Part shown: piece by piece, positions 6,386-11,063 of the stretch
Position numbering within the stretch: position 1 is the stretch's first letter
Layout of the letters: each line of letters opens with the position of its first letter
Assembly (NCBI GenBank): GCA_041493205.1
Contig: JBGPYM010000091.1
Location: forward strand, 1-11,063
Reading direction: 5' to 3'
DNA from: JBGPYM01 sp041493205
GTDB lineage: Bacteria > Bacteroidota > Ignavibacteria > UBA10030 > UBA6906
DNA: 11,063 nt
Notes under the pieces: model-generated
What the model was told of the DNA's origin: nothing
Databases searched by the model: none
Seen by the model: the letters and a program-made list of their open reading frames with translations, nothing else
Made by a program: the position numbers and the translations under genes

Positions 6386-7411
6386 ATGCGACACAAGTAC
6401 GCAAAAGAACTCTTCACGCACAAGCCGGGGGGTGAACTCCCCAGCATCGTCGTTGCGGAGAGCGAGAACATGCAGTCGAAATTCGTCGTCCAGAAGGTCC
6501 TGGAGCTGCGCGAGCAGGGGATCCCGCTCGACACGATCGCGATCCTGTTCCGTTCGGGCTATCTCTCATTCGACCTGGAAATCGAGCTGAACAAGGCCAA
6601 TGTTCCTTTCGTGAAGTTCGGGGGATTCAAGTTCATCGAGACCGCGCACATCAAGGACATGGTGGCATACCTGCGCGTCCTGGAAAACCCGCGGGATGCG
6701 GTGGCATGGAACAGAATCCTCATGCTGGTGGACGGCGTCGGACCCCGGACAGCCGAGAAAGTTCTGGGCGACGTCCTTGCGCGGCGCGTTCAGGATGTGA
6801 CGTCATCGACGCTCCCGGTCTTCTGGGCAGGCTTCCAGGGCTACCCGGACAAGGTTCGGATGCTGTTTGATGCACTGAAGGAGGTGAGCCCCCAGCACAT
6901 CGCCCCGGCGGATAAAGTCACCATGCTGCTCAATTATTATGAGCCGATCTTCAAGCGGCGGTACGATGACTTTACAAAGCGGCGGAAGGATCTCGACATG
7001 TTTCAGCAGATTACCGAACGGTACCGCACCCTCGGGACGCTGCTGACCGACCTTGCGCTCGAGCCTGCGACGGAGAGCGTCGCCGACATTGCGGCACCGG
7101 GGACCGACGATGAAAAGCTTGTCCTGTCGACCATTCACAGCGCCAAGGGTCTCGAGTGGCACAGCGTCTTCGTGATTTATGCGCTGGACGGCCGTTTCCC
7201 CGCAACCCGCGCCGCCATCAGCGACGACGACATGGAGGAAGAGCGGCGGCTGATGTACGTTGCATGCACGCGCGCGCAGGAAAACCTCTTTATCACGTAT
7301 CCCATCAACATCTACGACCGGGAATCCGGCCTCGTCCTCTCGAAACCTTCCCGTTTCATCGCAGGGATGCCCGACAATCTTCTCGACACCTGGGTAGTTG
7401 ACGAAGAATAA
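6386..7411 (+). CDS. C-terminal half of a split UvrD/PcrA/Rep-type superfamily 1 DNA helicase
   Basis: This 341-aa ORF matches the 2A/2B portion of UvrD-like helicases. It contains the 'GGFKFIETAHIKDMVAYLRVL' type region (79-99, equivalent to 'G..FFE..EIKD...YLR'), a helical GVGPRTAEKVL segment (108-118), motif V VLSTIHSAKGLEW (246-258) and motif VI EEERRLMYVACTRAQENL (285-302). No ATP-binding motifs are present. They lie on the ORF at 3060-4049, and the two polypeptides join with essentially no missing residues (RRARE then KYAKELF). ATG 6386 is the first ATG in frame and lies three codons before homology begins; a TTG further upstream (6320) is less likely. There is no clear SD. The frame has no stop or shift over 1 kb, which suggests either selection or a recent break. 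Confidence 0.9.
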   Translation: MRHKYAKELFTHKPGGELPSIVVAESENMQSKFVVQKVLELREQGIPLDTIAILFRSGYLSFDLEIELNKANVPFVKFGGFKFIETAHIKDMVAYLRVLENPRDAVAWNRILMLVDGVGPRTAEKVLGDVLARRVQDVTSSTLPVFWAGFQGYPDKVRMLFDALKEVSPQHIAPADKVTMLLNYYEPIFKRRYDDFTKRRKDLDMFQQITERYRTLGTLLTDLALEPATESVADIAAPGTDDEKLVLSTIHSAKGLEWHSVFVIYALDGRFPATRAAISDDDMEEERRLMYVACTRAQENLFITYPINIYDRESGLVLSKPSRFIAGMPDNLLDTWVVDEE

Positions 7412-7509
7412 GTCGCGTTGTACCCTGCTGTAACCTTTCCCGAACCCCTCCCGTAGCAACACGCAGAGCACCACTCACTCACAATCAACCAGCTGTACAG
7501 GAGGGCGTC

Positions 7510-8010
7510 ATGAAGAGGATCACATTTTGGGCACTTGCTGCCGTTTGCCTTGCCGCAGGCGCACCACTCTTCGCGGCCCCTGCATCCGCGGGGGAGAACG
7601 AGGCGTATGTTGCATCGCTGCCGCAGGCGAAAGTCGACGTGATCGAACAGAATGTCGTGATTGCCCTGACCAGCGGTATTCCAGGCATGCAGGCCGACGC
7701 GGCACAACTCATCCGCGATCTGAAGGATATGCGGGCCGAGCAATCGTTCTCGGCCACCGTCATCCCCCTCATGGGGATACTCAAGAACGAGGAGGCGGAT
7801 CAGTCGGCAAGGATCCTGGCAGCGCTCGCACTCGACAGGCTTGAGAGCTCCATGGGGAATTTTGCCATCACGCGCACCGCGTTGTTTACGGACAATCAGA
7901 AAGTGAAGCACGTGTGCACGTGGCTCGCCTACGAGAAGAAGACCGGCAGAAGCGCCGACAGCAAGGGCATGGCGATCATCGAGCCGCTCGAGGAAGAAGA
8001 AGGCAACTAG
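7510..8010 (+). CDS. Small exported helical-repeat (HEAT-like) protein of unknown function
   Basis: A 166-aa protein with a typical Sec signal peptide (basic MKR, hydrophobic 5-22, likely cleavage after ...PASA at about 28). The mature part looks all-helical, with paired helices at about 42-70 (VDVIEQNVVIAL... / ADAAQLIRDLK) and 79-110 (TVIPLMGILKNEE / SARILAALALDRL), the pattern of HEAT-type repeats. A KVKHVCTWLAYEKK segment and an acidic tail follow. Similar small exported repeat proteins occur in Ignavibacteria/Bacteroidota, but I cannot name the family. The start is supported by AGGAGGG at 7499-7505. A weak promoter candidate (TTGACG 7398-7403, 17-nt spacer, TACCCT 7421-7426) overlaps the end of the helicase half. 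A terminator follows, so it is probably monocistronic. Confidence 0.78.
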   Translation: MKRITFWALAAVCLAAGAPLFAAPASAGENEAYVASLPQAKVDVIEQNVVIALTSGIPGMQADAAQLIRDLKDMRAEQSFSATVIPLMGILKNEEADQSARILAALALDRLESSMGNFAITRTALFTDNQKVKHVCTWLAYEKKTGRSADSKGMAIIEPLEEEEGN

Positions 8011-8028
8011 TAACTTGCACAGCACATG

Positions 8029-8052
8029 GGGCGACCCGAAGGGTCGCCCTTT
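8029..8052 (+). terminator. Intrinsic terminator-like hairpin
   Basis: GGGCGACCC (8029-8037) pairs perfectly with GGGTCGCCC (8041-8049) around a GAA loop, followed by TTT then C. The stem is strong but the U-tract is short. It begins 18 nt after the stop of the small exported protein and probably ends that transcript. It is the first of four adjacent hairpins in this gap. Confidence 0.72.
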
Positions 8053-8073
8053 CATACAACCTGCGAGAACAGC

Positions 8074-8185
8074 CACGGGCGGGACGCCCGTGCCACTACA
8101 GACTGACTACTGAAAAGGCACTGGCGGGGACGCCGGTGCTACTACAAGCTGCAAAGACCACCGGCGGGGACGCCGGTGCTACTGC
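8074..8185. repeat. Three tandem REP-like palindromic units
   Basis: Three imperfect units follow one another. Unit 1 pairs CACGGGC (8074-8080) with GCCCGTG (8086-8092). Unit 2 pairs GCACTGGC (8118-8125) with GCCGGTGC (8132-8139), with one G-T wobble. Unit 3 pairs CACCGGC (8159-8165) with GCCGGTG (8172-8178). Loops are GGGAC or GGGGAC. Each hairpin is followed by a shared (A)CTACTACA-like tail (CACTACA, TACTACA, TACTGCA). Units 2 and 3 are 40 bp apart, and units 1 and 2 about 45 bp. Such CGGG/CCCG intergenic repeats with a 'GTGCTACTACA' tail resemble multi-copy elements I associate with several environmental phyla, but I cannot confirm copy number here. Confidence 0.85.
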
Positions 8186-8212
8186 AATCTGTCGTGATGC
8201 CGGCCCACCGTA

Positions 8213-8241
8213 TTGACATTCGCATGTTCCTCCCGTAATTT
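8213..8241 (+). promoter_or_regulatory. Probable promoter of the prolyl oligopeptidase operon
   Basis: TTGACA (8213-8218) is a perfect -35 hexamer. Exactly 17 nt later comes TAATTT (8236-8241), a weaker -10. Read as a Bacteroidota-type element, TTG plus TAATTTC at a 20-nt gap also fits the TTG / TAnnTTTG pattern. It lies 44 nt upstream of the peptidase ATG and just after the repeat cluster. No competing start signals are nearby. Confidence 0.55.
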
Positions 8242-8285
8242 CCTTCACGCATCCCTCTCCCTCCCCATCGCGCAGGAGCACTTCC

Positions 8286-10460
8286 ATGCCCGTCAAAAGC
8301 GTCCGGCGGCGTGCGGCCTTCGTGGCCGTACCGTTCATACTGCTGTTTCTTTACGTCACAGGGTGTACCCCTTCCCGCCCCGCGAAACCGGCGTATCCCG
8401 CAACGGAAAAGCATCCGGTCACGGACTCCTATTTCGGGATCCAGACGACAGACAACTATCGCTGGCTTGACGATCTACGGGATCCGAATGTCCAGGCGTG
8501 GGTCCGTGCGCAAAACGCATTTACCCGATCGGCTCTGGACCGGATCGGCTCCCGCACATCCGTCACAGAACAGATCAAGGAACATTACAGCGACAAGGCC
8601 GTCTCCTATCGCGAGGTCACGTACAGCGGCAAGCTTTTCGCCCTGAAGAGCCAGCCACCGAAGGAACAACCGATGCTGGTGGTGCTCTCATCCCCGGACG
8701 ACATCTCGACCGAAAAAGTGGTGGTCGATCCGAACGCGCTGGACGAGCACGGGGGGATCGCGATTGACTTCTTCTCCCCGACAGCGGACGGCGGACGCGT
8801 GGCCGTTTCCCTCTCGAAAGGGGGGAGCGAGGACGGATCCGTCCACGTGTATGATTGCAAAACCGGCAGGGAACTGGGAGAGGTAGTCCCGCGCGTCAAT
8901 TACGCGACCGCGGGAGGGAGCGTCGCCTGGAACGCCGCGGGTACCGGCTTCTATTATACGCGATATCCGCAGGGCGATGAACGACCCGCGGAAGACCGGA
9001 ATTTCTTTCAGCAGGTTTATTTTCACCGGCTCGGTACCGACCCCGCCAACGACCGGTACGTCATCGGCAGGGAATTCCCGCGGATTGCGGAGATCAAGCT
9101 TGCCACTTCGGCCGACGGCGGCTACCTCCTTGCAACTGTCGCCAACGGCGACGGCGGTGACTTCGCGCATTACCTGATGGATCCCCGCGGGCGGTGGAAA
9201 CAGATCGCGGCCTTCCGGGACGGCGTGAAATCGGTTCTGTTCGGACCCGATAATCTCCTGTATCTCCGTTCGCTCGACAACGCACCGCACGGCAAAGTCC
9301 TGACGCTCCCACTGGCCAACCCCGTGCTGGCGAAAGCAGCGACGCTCATACCGGAGAGCAACGCGGTAATAGCGGACGTGACGCCGGGCCGCACCCGACT
9401 CTACGTGACTGATCTGATCGGCGGACCGATGCAGGTGCGGATGTTCGATATGCAAGGGAAGTTCCAGAACCTGCTCTCCCTCCCTCCCGTTGCATCCGTG
9501 CGGGGAGTGGTGAGTCTCGAAGGTGATGAACTGCTCTACGCCGCCGAGACGTTTCTTGAGCCGCTTGCATATTATCACTACGATCCCGCGAAGAATGCCA
9601 CTGTGCGCACCCGCCTCGCGGGAAGTTCGGGGGTGCGGTATGACGATTGCGAGGTGGTCCGCGAGTTCGCCACATCGAAGGACGGAACGAAGATCCCCCT
9701 GAACATTCTCCGTAAGAAGGGGACGGTGCTCAACGGCACAAACCCTGTGCTCCTGAACGGGTACGGCGGGTACAACGTGAGCGAATCACCATCGTTCACG
9801 CCACGGTGGAGGCTCTGGATCGATCACGGCGGCGTGTTCGTCTGTGCAAACCTCCGCGGCGGCGGGGAATTCGGCGAGGAATGGCATAACGCAGGAAAGC
9901 TGACCCGCAAGCAAAATGTCTTTGACGATTTTATCGCCAGCGCCCGATACCTTGTCGACGCGAAATACACAAGTCCCGAACATCTCGCGATCGAAGGGGC
10001 GAGCAACGGCGGCCTGCTCATGGGCGCGGTGTTGACACAGCAACCTGCGCTTTTCCGCGCGGTGGTCAGTCGTGTCGGGATCTTTGACATGCTGCGTGTC
10101 GAGCTGTTTCCGAACGGCGCGTTCAACGTCACCGAATTCGGCACGGTGAAGGACCGTGCACAGTTCGACGCGCTCTACGCGTATTCTCCGTATCACCACG
10201 TCACCGACGGTACCGTCTATCCGGCGGTACTCTTCATGACGGGAGACAATGACGGCCGGGTCGATCCGGCGAATTCGCGGAAGATGACCGCGCGTCTCCA
10301 GGAGGCCACCAGCTCCGCATTGCCGATTTTCCTGCGGACCAGCGCGGCGAGCGGACACGGCATCGGAACCGGCCTCAACGAACGAATCCTTCAGGATGTC
10401 GATGTTTTCACATTCCTGTTCGATCAGCTCCATATCGACGCCACCGCACACGCACAGTAG
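8286..10460 (+). CDS. Prolyl oligopeptidase-family serine peptidase (S9A), predicted lipoprotein
   Basis: A 724-aa peptidase that would cleave short peptides after proline. It has the family layout: an N-terminal region (about 37-110) with the DNYRWLDD motif, a seven-bladed beta-propeller to about 430, then an alpha/beta-hydrolase domain. The catalytic triad is visible: Ser573 in GASNGG, Asp656 in GDNDGRVDP (with Arg658, matching the substrate-binding Arg of porcine POP), and His691 in SGHGIG. A lipobox YVTGC (Cys27) after a hydrophobic signal predicts membrane anchoring, unlike the cytosolic eukaryotic enzyme. AGGAG (8274-8278) sits 7 nt before ATG. The length fits the family (about 700 aa). 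The next gene starts 16 nt after its stop. Confidence 0.95.
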   Translation: MPVKSVRRRAAFVAVPFILLFLYVTGCTPSRPAKPAYPATEKHPVTDSYFGIQTTDNYRWLDDLRDPNVQAWVRAQNAFTRSALDRIGSRTSVTEQIKEHYSDKAVSYREVTYSGKLFALKSQPPKEQPMLVVLSSPDDISTEKVVVDPNALDEHGGIAIDFFSPTADGGRVAVSLSKGGSEDGSVHVYDCKTGRELGEVVPRVNYATAGGSVAWNAAGTGFYYTRYPQGDERPAEDRNFFQQVYFHRLGTDPANDRYVIGREFPRIAEIKLATSADGGYLLATVANGDGGDFAHYLMDPRGRWKQIAAFRDGVKSVLFGPDNLLYLRSLDNAPHGKVLTLPLANPVLAKAATLIPESNAVIADVTPGRTRLYVTDLIGGPMQVRMFDMQGKFQNLLSLPPVASVRGVVSLEGDELLYAAETFLEPLAYYHYDPAKNATVRTRLAGSSGVRYDDCEVVREFATSKDGTKIPLNILRKKGTVLNGTNPVLLNGYGGYNVSESPSFTPRWRLWIDHGGVFVCANLRGGGEFGEEWHNAGKLTRKQNVFDDFIASARYLVDAKYTSPEHLAIEGASNGGLLMGAVLTQQPALFRAVVSRVGIFDMLRVELFPNGAFNVTEFGTVKDRAQFDALYAYSPYHHVTDGTVYPAVLFMTGDNDGRVDPANSRKMTARLQEATSSALPIFLRTSAASGHGIGTGLNERILQDVDVFTFLFDQLHIDATAHAQ

Positions 10461-10476
10461 AGCGCGACACGACTCC

Positions 10477-11063
10477 ATGATGATACGCACGATTCCGTTC
10501 GCATTGCTCGCCTTCATTTTCGGCGCTCTTCCTCCGACATCGTTTGCCCAGCCGAACAAGACGCCGCCGCCGTTAACAAGAACGGATACACTTCGCGGCG
10601 CACTTTCTCCAGAGCGCACCTGCTATGACGTCCGCTGGTACCACCTGGACGTCACCATCGATCCGTCTCAAAAGAGGATCGACGGTTCGACGACGATCCG
10701 TTTTACCGGCGTTCATGAGTCGCAACGTCTGCAGGTAGACCTTTTCGCCAACATGAATCTGAACGCGATCACTCTTGATGGGGGCGCGCCGCTTGCGTAC
10801 ACGCGCGAGTACGGCGCCGTGTTTATCACGCTCCCGCGCCCGCTCACCCCCGGGGAGTCGCACGATCTGATCGTTGAATACGGAGGAGAGCCGCGCGTTG
10901 CGCCCCGCGCGCCATGGGAAGGCGGGTTTATCTGGACGAAGGACACAGTGGGGAACCCGTGGGTCGCCGTTGCCTGCCAGGGAACGGGAGCCAGTCTCTG
11001 GTGGCCCAACAAAGATCACCAGGCAGACGAACCGGACAGCATGCTCATCAGCGTCACGGTCCC
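10477..11063 (+). CDS. M1-family aminopeptidase, N-terminal part (runs off the right edge)
   Basis: An open frame from ATG 10477 continues through the end of the window (195 full codons). The first 24 residues form a Sec signal peptide (hydrophobic core, then TSFA before QPNK). The next region is beta-rich: CYDVRWYHLDVTIDP, GSTTIRF and HDLIVEYGG match the saddle-like N-terminal domain of M1 zinc aminopeptidases. GASLWWPNKDHQADEPDSM (Trp175/Trp176) matches the conserved segment preceding the catalytic domain in many bacterial M1 enzymes. The GxMEN and HExxH zinc site would lie beyond the window. There is no strong SD; a second ATG directly follows at 10480. The 16-nt spacing to the prolyl oligopeptidase suggests one operon for extracytoplasmic peptide breakdown. 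Confidence 0.87.
   Translation, partial: MMIRTIPFALLAFIFGALPPTSFAQPNKTPPPLTRTDTLRGALSPERTCYDVRWYHLDVTIDPSQKRIDGSTTIRFTGVHESQRLQVDLFANMNLNAITLDGGAPLAYTREYGAVFITLPRPLTPGESHDLIVEYGGEPRVAPRAPWEGGFIWTKDTVGNPWVAVACQGTGASLWWPNKDHQADEPDSMLISVTV

Noticed and set aside
8074..8185. CRISPR array
   Set aside because: There are only three divergent palindromic units with short, non-uniform gaps and no identical direct repeat of CRISPR length, and no cas genes are nearby.
8688..9578. Long - strand ORF (296 aa) inside the prolyl oligopeptidase
   Set aside because: It is fully covered by the strong S9A coding frame. The His/Arg-rich composition is typical of an antisense shadow in GC-rich DNA.

Overview
The window is about 11 kb of GC-rich, gene-dense bacterial DNA. 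It probably comes from a Gram-negative member of the Bacteroidota/Ignavibacteriota (FCB) neighbourhood: there is a lipobox peptidase, a Tat-exported glycosidase, an ORF6N-type protein tail, a DUF4230 protein, and a promoter whose -10 region also resembles the Bacteroidota -7 element. Strong Shine-Dalgarno sequences (a full AAGGAGGT before one GTG start) fit a deep branch such as Ignavibacteria better than core Bacteroidia. This placement is inference only.

Layout: (1) bases 1-129 hold the tail of an ORF6N-like protein; (2) a YIP1-family membrane protein follows, closed by a clear intrinsic terminator; (3) a tight operon runs from 1059 with a DUF72 protein, a small multi-pass membrane protein overlapping it by 4 bp, a DUF4230 membrane-anchored protein, and the N-terminal half of a UvrD/PcrA/Rep-type DNA helicase; (4) about 2.3 kb carries a homocysteine S-methyltransferase-family gene (+) and a Tat-secreted GH29 alpha-L-fucosidase (-), which overlap by 13 bp at their 3' ends; (5) the C-terminal half of the same helicase follows; (6) then come a small exported helical-repeat protein, a terminator, three REP-like hairpin repeats and a promoter; (7) a lipoprotein prolyl oligopeptidase (S9A) and the start of an M1 aminopeptidase form a probable peptide-degradation operon running off the right edge.

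The most notable feature is the split helicase. The 329-aa upstream ORF carries motifs Q, I, Ia, Ib, II, III and IV and stops just after motif IV. The 341-aa downstream ORF carries the 2A/2B remainder with motifs V and VI. Joined, they would make one normal-length UvrD-like enzyme with no obvious residues missing. The halves are separated by two unrelated metabolic genes, with no visible transposase, intein or intron. The stop lies right at the homology boundary and a new ATG lies three codons before homology resumes, so both halves look translatable. This may be a two-subunit helicase, a cleanly interrupted gene, or an assembly chimera; sequence alone cannot decide.
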